This document shows positions 6,829 to 13,207 of a stretch of 64,000 nucleotides of DNA, piece after piece. Made by a program: the position numbers and the translations under genes. Position 1 is the stretch's first letter. Every line of letters begins with the position of its first letter. Under the pieces are notes generated by a model. That model was given only the letters and a program-made list of their open reading frames with translations, ran no database searches and was not told the DNA's origin. This stretch comes from Castellaniella sp. (GTDB taxonomy: Bacteria; Pseudomonadota; Gammaproteobacteria; Burkholderiales; Burkholderiaceae_B), in assembly GCF_004321985.1 (NCBI RefSeq), contig NZ_SCQN01000014.1, positions 1 through 64,000 of the forward strand, read 5' to 3'.

Positions 6829-6979
6829 GGTTGGCTCCTTTTGACGCTTGAGATGGCGCTCGCTGGAAACGCCGACCAGTGTACTGTGTGAGCCGAGTGA
6901 ACACGGGGGAAAAACTTCTCTCATGCTGCGGATTGCTCTAAGCTGTCAGAACAGGTATCGGAGGATCGTAGGTGGCGCT

Positions 6980-7657
6980 ATGGGATCAGGTATCTTGATT
7001 GTCGGGGCTAGTGGTTTGGTGGGACAGGGCGTGCTCAAAACGGTCCTGCAGGACGCATCGATCGACCGAATCGTTCTGCTGGTGCGGCGCCCGATCCGGA
7101 TTGCGGATGGGCGAGTCGCGCTCTTGCAGGCTGACGTATTTTCTGACGATCACCTGCGCCGATTGGACTTGGGAGGGCTGGACGCCTGCTTTTATTGCGC
7201 CGGTCCATTGCCTCTGGGTTTGAGCGAGGCGGCCTACCGCGAGGTGACCGTTCAGATGACCGTCCGGGTCGCTGCCGCTTATGCCGCCGCCAAACCTAAG
7301 GGCAGATTTCTGTATGTCTCCGGCATGGGTGCCGATGTCAATAGCCGTCTGATGCCGTTCAGGATCAAGGGGGAGGCCGAACAGGCCCTGCGCGAACTGG
7401 GGGTTCCGGTGTGTTGCCTGCGCCCAGGCGGCGCCCGGCCGGTGCAAGGGGAAATTTCCCCTTATCCACTCCGCCGATGGGTTTACAGGCTTGGCGACCC
7501 GATTCTGGCACTGTTCTGTCGGCTGGCCCCGAAACAGTTCACCACGACCCGGGCAATCGGGCGAGCCATGTTGCAAGCCGCCCGTATGACACCCATGCCC
7601 ACGGTGGTGGACAATATGACCATCAATGCGGCTGCAGTGGATCGTTTGAATCCCTGA
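6980..7657 (+). CDS. Atypical SDR-family NAD(P)-binding protein
   Basis: Protein of 225 residues with an N-terminal Rossmann motif GASGLVGQGVL (about 8-18) of the extended/atypical short-chain dehydrogenase type. YVSGMGAD follows at about 113. A clear Tyr-x-x-x-Lys catalytic pair is not seen, so it may bind a nucleotide without classical SDR chemistry. ATG 6980 is chosen for AGGTGG five bases upstream. Close relatives are usually annotated only as NAD-dependent epimerase-like or NAD(P)H-binding proteins. Confidence 0.78.
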   Translation: MGSGILIVGASGLVGQGVLKTVLQDASIDRIVLLVRRPIRIADGRVALLQADVFSDDHLRRLDLGGLDACFYCAGPLPLGLSEAAYREVTVQMTVRVAAAYAAAKPKGRFLYVSGMGADVNSRLMPFRIKGEAEQALRELGVPVCCLRPGGARPVQGEISPYPLRRWVYRLGDPILALFCRLAPKQFTTTRAIGRAMLQAARMTPMPTVVDNMTINAAAVDRLNP

Positions 7658-7674
7658 GCCTTGTCACTGGGTTC

Positions 7675-8406
7675 TCAGTAGCCGTAGAACCCTTCCTCGC
7701 GGATGTCGTGATCCGCGATGCCCATTCGTTCGAGCAATTCGTAGGTGGCTCCGACCATGTCGGGAGGGCCCGCCAGATAGAACACCGGATCCGCCATCCC
7801 CTTGCGTGCCACTTCGATCTTTTGGGAGTCGATGTGACCGACTGCGCCGTTCCAGGGCCGAGCGGAATCCTGCATGCGCGTCATGGTGGCGATGAGATGG
7901 AAGTTTGGGTTATGGGCCTCCAACGCCTGCAGCTCGGGCAGGTAGGCGGCGTCTTCCGGACGACGGTTGACATAAAGAAGAGTCAGCAGGCGTGGGGATC
8001 TTTCGTGGGCAGCCTGCGTGGCCATGCTCGTGAAGGGGGTGATGCCGATGCCGCCCGCAATGAGGATGGCGGGGCGCTGGTGCTTCGGCGACAGTGTCAG
8101 CATTCCCGCAGGGCCTTCGATCGTGACTGTCGCACCGGGCATCAAGCGTTGCAAGGCCCGTTTGTAGCCGGTGTCGCGTATGCGCGTGGCGACGATCAGC
8201 TCTTCCTGGCAGGGCGCACTCGCGAGCGTGAGCGAGTGCAGCTGCGTCTGGGGGCTGTCGCCGGTGTCCGCAACATCGAGGTTTACGTCCACGAACTGGC
8301 CCGGCCTGAAGCTGAAGCCCTCGGGTTTTTGGAAGTGGAGCGCCAGTGTCTGGTGGGCGATTTCGGTGCAGCGGCGCAAGGCCACAGTGTGGGTGTATGT
8401 GCTCAT
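7675..8406 (-). CDS. Ferredoxin-NADP reductase-like flavoprotein
   Basis: Protein of 243 residues. An N-terminal FAD-binding barrel (about 1-105) includes FRPGQFVDVNL and HSLTLASAP, which sits where the RxY[ST] flavin motif is expected with His for the Arg. A C-terminal NAD(P)-binding lobe (about 110-243) includes AGGIGITPF and YLAGPPDMV. There is no 2Fe-2S domain. It should pass electrons from NAD(P)H through FAD to an unknown partner. It lies upstream of, and is separated by 32 bases from, the DJ-1/PfpI gene on the same strand. Confidence 0.85.
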   Translation of the reverse strand: MSTYTHTVALRRCTEIAHQTLALHFQKPEGFSFRPGQFVDVNLDVADTGDSPQTQLHSLTLASAPCQEELIVATRIRDTGYKRALQRLMPGATVTIEGPAGMLTLSPKHQRPAILIAGGIGITPFTSMATQAAHERSPRLLTLLYVNRRPEDAAYLPELQALEAHNPNFHLIATMTRMQDSARPWNGAVGHIDSQKIEVARKGMADPVFYLAGPPDMVGATYELLERMGIADHDIREEGFYGY

Positions 8407-8438
8407 GGTTGGGGGCTGTTGAGCCGTGTGAACGGACC

Positions 8439-9080
8439 CTAATGGGCCGCTGATAGCACGGCTTGTCCTGACACAGTAGGCAACCGGGCCGCATTGGCAG
8501 CGCGCGCGGCGTCGTATTCCATGACTTCAGCGATGCGGCGAGCGGCTTCGGCCCCATAGCGCCGCTCAATCAGGTAGAGCGTCGTGTCGATGCATAGCGT
8601 GACGCCGCCGCCAGTGATGACCTTGCCGTTGTCCACCAGCAGAGCGCGTCTCGACGCAATGGCCGGATTCTGCTTGAGCGTTTCGAGTGGCGAAGTTTCG
8701 GAGGCCAACACTCGGCATTTTGTGGTGGCCATCTTACCGTTCAGCACGCCGGCGGCAGCCAGGATCAGCGCCCCTGTGCAAATGGAAACCACTGTTGCGG
8801 TAGGGGCCCATCGGCGAATGAAATCCAGCGTGAGTGGATCTTTTGCCGCATTCTCGCAGCCCGAGCCGCCCGGAACCAGTAGCACGTCTACCTCTTGAAC
8901 CTGGTCGAAGGTACAGTCAGGCAACACTCTGAGCCCATTGGACAACTTCACTGGCTCTAGAGTCGGGGCGACGAGCTGATAACCGAGCGACGGAATGACG
9001 CGCTTACCCATGGAACAGACCCCCAGTGGAGCCAGGTCTATGGGTTCTATTTCCGGGTACAGCAGATAAGTGATTTGCAT
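8439..9080 (-). CDS. DJ-1/PfpI-family protein (isonitrile hydratase-like)
   Basis: Protein of 213 residues with the class I glutamine amidotransferase-like fold. LLVPGGSG at about 67-74 and the nucleophile elbow SICTGALILAAAG at about 98-110 with its Cys identify the DJ-1/PfpI family. ITGGGVTLCIDTTLYLIERR follows near 155-174. Within the family this pattern is shared by isocyanide hydratases and AraC-type regulator sensor domains, but no AraC domain is present. The exact substrate is unknown. It is divergent from the cupin gene. Confidence 0.82.
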   Translation of the reverse strand: MQITYLLYPEIEPIDLAPLGVCSMGKRVIPSLGYQLVAPTLEPVKLSNGLRVLPDCTFDQVQEVDVLLVPGGSGCENAAKDPLTLDFIRRWAPTATVVSICTGALILAAAGVLNGKMATTKCRVLASETSPLETLKQNPAIASRRALLVDNGKVITGGGVTLCIDTTLYLIERRYGAEAARRIAEVMEYDAARAANAARLPTVSGQAVLSAAH

Positions 9081-9100
9081 TTCTCTTCATTCATCCAGAA

Positions 9101-9162
9101 CTGGTTGTTTATGTTTTCTACATATTTAGGGGGAAACCCCATGTTTACTAATAGACAACCAG
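9101..9162. repeat. Large interrupted palindrome between divergent genes
   Basis: CTGGTTGT (9101-9108) and its exact complement ACAACCAG (9155-9162) bracket a central GGGG-AAA-CCCC palindrome (9130-9140). The outer arms extend to 10 of 11 matching positions. The structure occupies most of the gap between the DJ-1-like gene and the cupin gene, which suggests operator half-sites for a regulator of the divergent pair, perhaps the XRE-cupin protein encoded at 11306-11947. Confidence 0.5.
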
Positions 9163-9274
9163 ATACTACATTTTACCCATATAACCGTCAAGGTTTTAGG
9201 GTCTTTGTTTGGGTTTAGGTCCAGAGCCATGACGTTGTCATTCCGTGAAATCGGAACCTAATTGGAGATCTCTC

Positions 9275-9685
9275 ATGCCCAGTACCGCATCACCCTTCGC
9301 CGAGCGTTTGCACGGCCACCTGGAACCGACGAAGAACGGATCCGTCTATGTCAAGCCGCAGGACATGGAGTGGAAGCCTTCGCAGTTCGAGGGCGTCCAG
9401 ATCAAGGTTCTTTACGAAAACAAAGAAGCGGGTGAGCTCACCTGCCTTCTGAAGTGGGCACCGGGCGCCACGCTGCCGTTTCACAAGCACCCCGAAATCG
9501 AACAGTCCTGGGTGCTCGAAGGATCCTTCTCGGATCACGACGGTATCGCGCGGGCGGGTGAATACGTGTATCGCATCCCCGGTTCTTTGCATGAGACTCA
9601 CAGCGCCGAGGGCTGCGTCATTCTTGCGATTTACCGCAAGCCCAATGTGTTCCGGGACAGCGCGGGGTACGACGCCAATTCGTGA
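9275..9685 (+). CDS. Cupin-domain protein
   Basis: Protein of 136 residues consisting of one cupin barrel. Motif 1 is PFHKHPEIEQSWVLEGSF (about 69-86) with two His and Glu as likely metal ligands, and motif 2 is IPGSLHETHSAEG (about 101-113). It resembles ChrR-type anti-sigma-like or acetylacetone dioxygenase-like cupins, but no function can be fixed. ATG 9275 is preceded by GGAG at a suitable distance. The MFS transporter gene follows 135 bases downstream and may share its transcript. Confidence 0.78.
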   Translation: MPSTASPFAERLHGHLEPTKNGSVYVKPQDMEWKPSQFEGVQIKVLYENKEAGELTCLLKWAPGATLPFHKHPEIEQSWVLEGSFSDHDGIARAGEYVYRIPGSLHETHSAEGCVILAIYRKPNVFRDSAGYDANS

Positions 9686-9820
9686 TCAGGAGGTGGTGAG
9701 TGGCGTGCGCATCGTCGTGCGTCACGGGTGCCGCCATTATCCGGGGCGACGCTCGTCAGGTGGTTGAAGCACAGAGCAGCATTCTCAAAATTATTAATCT
9801 CGGCTTCAAGGAGACAAAGT

Positions 9821-11167
9821 ATGGCGACAGTAACACAGGGATCTGGTACCAAAGAGCCCGTATCCATACGCACCGTTGCAATGGCAAGCGCCATCGGTAC
9901 GACGATCGAATGGTACGATTTTCTCATCTACGCGACGGCGGCGTCGCTGGTCTTGAATCATCTGTTCTTTCCCACGCACGACCCGCTAGTGGGCAAGCTC
10001 TTGTCCATCGGCACCATAGGCGTGGGTTTCTTTGCGCGGCCTCTCGGAGCCATCATCCTCAGTCACTTCGGCGACCGCACGGGCCGCAAGTCCATGCTCA
10101 TCTTCACCCTGGTGGCGATGGGTGTGTCCACTATCTTGATCGGGCTGCTGCCCACTTATGCGACGATAGGCGTATGGGCGCCGATACTGTTGGTACTGTG
10201 CCGTCTGGTGCAGGGGCTGGCCGTCGGTGGTGAGTGGGGCGGTGCGGTCTTGATGGCGATCGAGCACTCGCCACCGGAAAAGCGCGGTTTCTATGGCAGC
10301 ATTGTGCAGGTCGGTTTCCCCTTGGGGCTGGCACTCGGGACGCTCTCGTTCTTTGCGCTGGCGTTTCTGGATAATGCGCAGTTCGCGGCCTGGGGTTGGC
10401 GCATCCCCTTTCTGGCCAGTGCCATCCTGGTCGTCGTTGGGACATATATCCGGTTGCGTGTGGATGAAACCCCTGTGTTCGAAAACACCGTCAAGGCAGG
10501 CAAGATCGAGAAATTTCCGGTGTGGCAGACCATTGTTCAGCATCCCAAGGAAGTCATCATCGGCCTGGGAGCCCGCGTGACAGAGATCTCCTGGATCTAC
10601 GTGATTACCATCTTTGGCCTGAGCTATGCCGTGACCAATCTCGGGATGTCGCGCAATCTTGTGCTGGGGGCGATTGCCCTGGGGGCCATCGGTGAGCTGG
10701 TTACCATCCCCGTCTTCGGCGCTCTATCCGACAAGATTGGCCGCCGGCCTGTTTATATGCTGGGCTGCGTGGCCGCCATTCTCCTGTCTTTTCCGATATT
10801 CTGGGGTATCGAATCCAAGGACAGCACGCTGGTCATCCTGTCCTTCGTGGTGGGCATGTCAGTGGGCCACGGGATCATGTACGGTGTACAGGCGAGCTTC
10901 CTGAGCGAGATGTTCCCGGCGAACTTGCGCTACAGCGGTTCGTCTCTGGGTTATCAGCTCGCGGCTCCCCTGGGAGGCGGCATAGTGCCGGTGTTGGCTG
11001 CCGCTGTCGTCGGGGTGACGCATGGCGCAACCTGGCCGGTGTCGCTGCTGATGATAGGCATCGCCATTATCACCATCCTGGCCGTCTGGTGGAGCAAGGA
11101 GACCGCGCCGCGCATCGTTTTGCACGAGCCCGCCGGCCATCATGTGCGGATCGCTGGTGCCGACTGA
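9821..11167 (+). CDS. MFS transporter, metabolite:H+ symporter (MHS) type
   Basis: Protein of 448 residues with 12 predicted membrane segments. The N-terminal block IGTTIEWYDFLIYATAASLV is typical of MHS-family permeases (ShiA/ProP/KgtP relatives). The loop 2-3 motif GDRTGRKSML and the matching GALSDKIGRRPVYM in the second half are both intact. Substrates of this family are organic acids, betaines or aromatic acids; this one cannot be assigned. ATG 9821 follows AAGGAGACAAAGT. It is convergent with the XRE-cupin regulator. Confidence 0.88.
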   Translation: MATVTQGSGTKEPVSIRTVAMASAIGTTIEWYDFLIYATAASLVLNHLFFPTHDPLVGKLLSIGTIGVGFFARPLGAIILSHFGDRTGRKSMLIFTLVAMGVSTILIGLLPTYATIGVWAPILLVLCRLVQGLAVGGEWGGAVLMAIEHSPPEKRGFYGSIVQVGFPLGLALGTLSFFALAFLDNAQFAAWGWRIPFLASAILVVVGTYIRLRVDETPVFENTVKAGKIEKFPVWQTIVQHPKEVIIGLGARVTEISWIYVITIFGLSYAVTNLGMSRNLVLGAIALGAIGELVTIPVFGALSDKIGRRPVYMLGCVAAILLSFPIFWGIESKDSTLVILSFVVGMSVGHGIMYGVQASFLSEMFPANLRYSGSSLGYQLAAPLGGGIVPVLAAAVVGVTHGATWPVSLLMIGIAIITILAVWWSKETAPRIVLHEPAGHHVRIAGAD

Positions 11168-11279
11168 AGCACGGCCTCCGCGCATGGGTTTGCCATGCTG
11201 GGTTGCAAACGCTTGTGATGGCTGAAAGGCTAGCGCTGCAGTTTGTGGCCCGCTTGGCAAGCCTGTGCGTTCGGGTTCA

Positions 11280-11307
11280 AGTGTCCAGATTGATGAACTT
11301 GGACACT
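11280..11307. terminator. Possible hairpin at the convergent gene ends
   Basis: AGTGTCCA (11280-11287) and TGGACACT (11300-11307) form an exact 8-bp stem with a 12-base loop. It overlaps the stop of the XRE-cupin gene and lies 112 bases past the MFS stop. There is no T run on either strand, so it may work only weakly as a terminator. Confidence 0.3.
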
Positions 11308-11947
11308 ATGCCAGGCTGTCGTTCATGCCAGCTGGCGAGTACATCACCACCAGCGCTGTCGCCGGCCCCCCGAGGCTGCGGCCGCGGTGCGGAATGCGTG
11401 AATCAAAGTGCACCGTATCGCCTGATTCAAGCAGGAACTTCTGGGCACCGACTTGCCACTCCACCCGTCCGGTCAGTAGATGCAGCAGTTCTTCGCCTTC
11501 GTGCTGGAAGAACACGAATTTGTCGATCTGTTCCGGGAAGGTGAATAGAAAAGGCTGCAATGCCTGAGTGGGCGCGGAGTCGCTGAGGGCGAAATAATCG
11601 TAGCCGAAGGTTGTTCCGCCCAGCACCGCCGGGCGTTTTTCGTCGTGTCGCACGACGCTCACTCCGTGCCAGGGTTTCCTGGATCGCGGCGACATCAAAA
11701 GAGACGCAATTTCGAGGCCCAGGGCACCCGCCAGACGCGACAGGGTGGCAATGGGCGGTACCTTCTTGCCGTTTTCAATGCGTGAAAGATAACCCTTGCC
11801 GATGCCGGCCCGAGAAGCGAGCTGCTCCAGTGTGAAGCCCGCAGCAAGCCGATGGCGGCGCAGCCGCATCCCGAGCTCCGCCGGCAAGTTGGGCGTGGTC
11901 GACGCAACGGGTAGCCCTTCAGTCACCATAGTGGCGGTGTCGTTCAT
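11306..11947 (-). CDS. XRE-family regulator with C-terminal cupin
   Basis: Protein of 213 residues. An XRE helix-turn-helix lies at about 25-80 (LGMRLRRHRLAAGFTLEQLA, then GIGKGYLSRIENGKKVPPIA). A cupin sensor domain follows at about 140-205 (VFFQHEGEELLHLLTGRVEW and SGDTVHFDSRIPHRGRSLG). This is the PuuR/SutR-like plan, in which a small ligand bound in the cupin controls DNA binding. ATG 11947 follows AGGAA; ATG 12001 is possible but lies in the predicted -10. It probably controls the neighbouring transporter and cupin genes, which is inference from position. Confidence 0.85.
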   Translation of the reverse strand: MNDTATMVTEGLPVASTTPNLPAELGMRLRRHRLAAGFTLEQLASRAGIGKGYLSRIENGKKVPPIATLSRLAGALGLEIASLLMSPRSRKPWHGVSVVRHDEKRPAVLGGTTFGYDYFALSDSAPTQALQPFLFTFPEQIDKFVFFQHEGEELLHLLTGRVEWQVGAQKFLLESGDTVHFDSRIPHRGRSLGGPATALVVMYSPAGMNDSLA

Positions 11948-11999
11948 GCGTGGTTCCTGCGGGAAGCGGTAGAGGATGGGCCGGGGCTCCAGGGGCTCC

Positions 12000-12028
12000 A
12001 TTATATTTGGTGAGGCCAGGGTTGCACG
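12000..12028 (-). promoter_or_regulatory. Probable promoter of the XRE-cupin gene
   Basis: The minus strand carries a perfect TATAAT (12005-12000). At 17 bp upstream the hexamer CGTGCA (12028-12023) is a weak -35. The predicted start near 11993 gives a leader of about 46 bases. Confidence 0.42.
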
Positions 12029-12067
12029 CCATGCCGTCGGGCTGGATGCGCAGCGTGCGTGATGGCC

Positions 12068-12562
12068 TCAGTGCGCGACGTTGATGGCCTTCCAGTCAGG
12101 ATGGTCAAAGTATGTACCGTAGCTGTTCAATGCCTGGGCGATTTTGATCAGACCCGTTTCGGGTTGTTCGCCTGCAACCTTGCCGTCCATGGTTTCCGCC
12201 CCTTGGGCGATATTGCCCAGCAGGATGTGCAGTTGCGCATCAGCGTCCGGGGCCAGCTTGCAATTCTGGACAATGTAGGTGATTTGTCCCATGACCTTTC
12301 CGGACATCTGGCGATAATCGGCCGGTGTCGACTGATTTGCATGTGCGCCTGACAGCCCACTGGTGACGATTTCGTGCAGGGTACCCATGCCCTGGCGCAG
12401 CGGCGCGTCGGTTTGCCACTTTTGCCCATTGTTGAGTTCCATGGTCTGATGCGCGGCGCCGGCGTGGTCGTGTCCGGCCTCGACCGCGATGGCCTGACCG
12501 ACCATCGCGCTCAGGGGGAACGCCAGCAGCACGGTGGCGAGAAGACGAGTGGTTGATTTCAT
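12068..12562 (-). CDS. Exported DnrO-like protein
   Basis: Protein of 164 residues with a Sec signal peptide (MKSTTRLLATVLLAFPLSAM, cut probably after AIA near residue 26). The His-containing segment GHDHAGAAH is followed by a helical domain with LNNGQKWQTDAPLRQGM, YRQMSGKVMGQITYIVQNC and LHILLGNIAQGAETM. There is no CxxCH haem site, and one Cys in the mature part. I recall this sequence type being called DnrO in denitrifying proteobacteria, of unknown function; the name is uncertain. It is divergent from the HMA/ATPase operon and has its own CRP/FNR-like promoter. Confidence 0.68.
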   Translation of the reverse strand: MKSTTRLLATVLLAFPLSAMVGQAIAVEAGHDHAGAAHQTMELNNGQKWQTDAPLRQGMGTLHEIVTSGLSGAHANQSTPADYRQMSGKVMGQITYIVQNCKLAPDADAQLHILLGNIAQGAETMDGKVAGEQPETGLIKIAQALNSYGTYFDHPDWKAINVAH

Positions 12563-12650
12563 GACTGACTCCTGATCGGATGATGTGTTGAAAATGACCG
12601 ATCCGCATGTCGCCTTTCAGCATTGCGCATTGCCGCGGTCGGTACGGCAA

Positions 12651-12692
12651 ATGTTAAATGGGGCGATCAATAAAAAAATTGACTGCAGTCAG
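12651..12692 (-). promoter_or_regulatory. CRP/FNR-class promoter for the DnrO-like gene
   Basis: The dyad TTGACTGCAGTCAG (12679-12692, perfect inner palindrome TGACTGCAGTCA) is centred at 12685.5. On the minus strand TAACAT (12656-12651) is centred at 12653.5, exactly 32 bp away. In class II FNR/CRP promoters the activator is centred at -41.5 and the -10 box near -9.5, so the spacing is right. The site fits the TTG...CAA core of the superfamily with one outer mismatch. Confidence 0.62.
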
Positions 12693-12752
12693 GTTTGCAT
12701 TCGATCCCGTCATTCTTTCTGGTGACCGTTTTGAAGTCATATTTTTGGGAAC

Positions 12753-12795
12753 TTGTCCGCGGTCAATGTTGCCTGCGAATCCTTCTCCCTAACAT
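12753..12795 (+). promoter_or_regulatory. CRP/FNR-class promoter for the HMA-ATPase-regulator operon
   Basis: The dyad TTGTCCGCGGTCAA (12753-12766) has TTGnC and GnCAA half-sites around CGCG and is centred at 12759.5. TAACAT (12790-12795) is centred at 12792.5, which is 33 bp from the dyad centre and within one base of class II spacing. The same TAACAT hexamer is used by the divergent promoter. The predicted start is near 12801, giving a leader of about 70 bases before the HMA gene. Confidence 0.62.
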
Positions 12796-12873
12796 GGAAC
12801 CGTGATTCTCACGAATGAGATCGCAGCCTTCACAAAAGGGGGCACCCTCATAACCCTGTTATGGAGTTCAGTC

Positions 12874-13095
12874 ATGAAAAAAGTCACTTTCAATATGGAG
12901 CCCTTCACCTGCCCATCCTGCGTCAAGAAAATCGAAAATGCTGTGGGCGGCGTTGGCGGCGTGCAGGAAGCAAGGGTCATGTTCAGTTCGGGCCGGGTTC
13001 ATGTCGATTTTGACGAGTCCAGAGTGGATGTGAATGAACTGGAAAATACGATTGTCCGGTTAGGCTATCCGGTGCTGTCCAGCAAGGTCTCGTGA
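12874..13095 (+). CDS. HMA-domain metal chaperone
   Basis: Protein of 73 residues consisting of one heavy-metal-associated domain. The metal site FTCPSCVKKIE has C13 and C16 in a CPSC loop, followed by the usual beta-alpha-beta-beta-alpha-beta pattern and a GYPV end. ATG 12874 follows GGAG; the longer frame from 12802 begins in the predicted leader. Such domains carry Cu(I), Zn or Cd to P1B ATPases. The ATPase encoded downstream has no N-terminal HMA domain, so this protein probably provides it in trans. The metal is not known. Confidence 0.85.
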   Translation: MKKVTFNMEPFTCPSCVKKIENAVGGVGGVQEARVMFSSGRVHVDFDESRVDVNELENTIVRLGYPVLSSKVS

Positions 13096-13098
13096 AAC

Positions 13099-13157
13099 AG
13101 CCCGATGGGTGCGGCTGGTCTCGAAATCATGCCCTGCGGCTGCACCCGGATCGGGCT
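13099..13157 (+). repeat. Long intercistronic stem-loop
   Basis: AGCCCGATGGGTGC (13099-13112) pairs with GCACCC (13142-13147) and ATCGGGCT (13150-13157) with a 2-base GG bulge, a 14-bp stem around a 29-base loop. It sits in the gap between the chaperone and ATPase genes. No T run follows. It may stabilise the upstream chaperone mRNA or reduce read-through, so that the chaperone is made in excess over the ATPase. Confidence 0.55.
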
Positions 13158-13207
13158 GAATACAGATGCAAGCCTGAACGTCTTGATCTGAATGTCTGGA
13201 GCATAAG

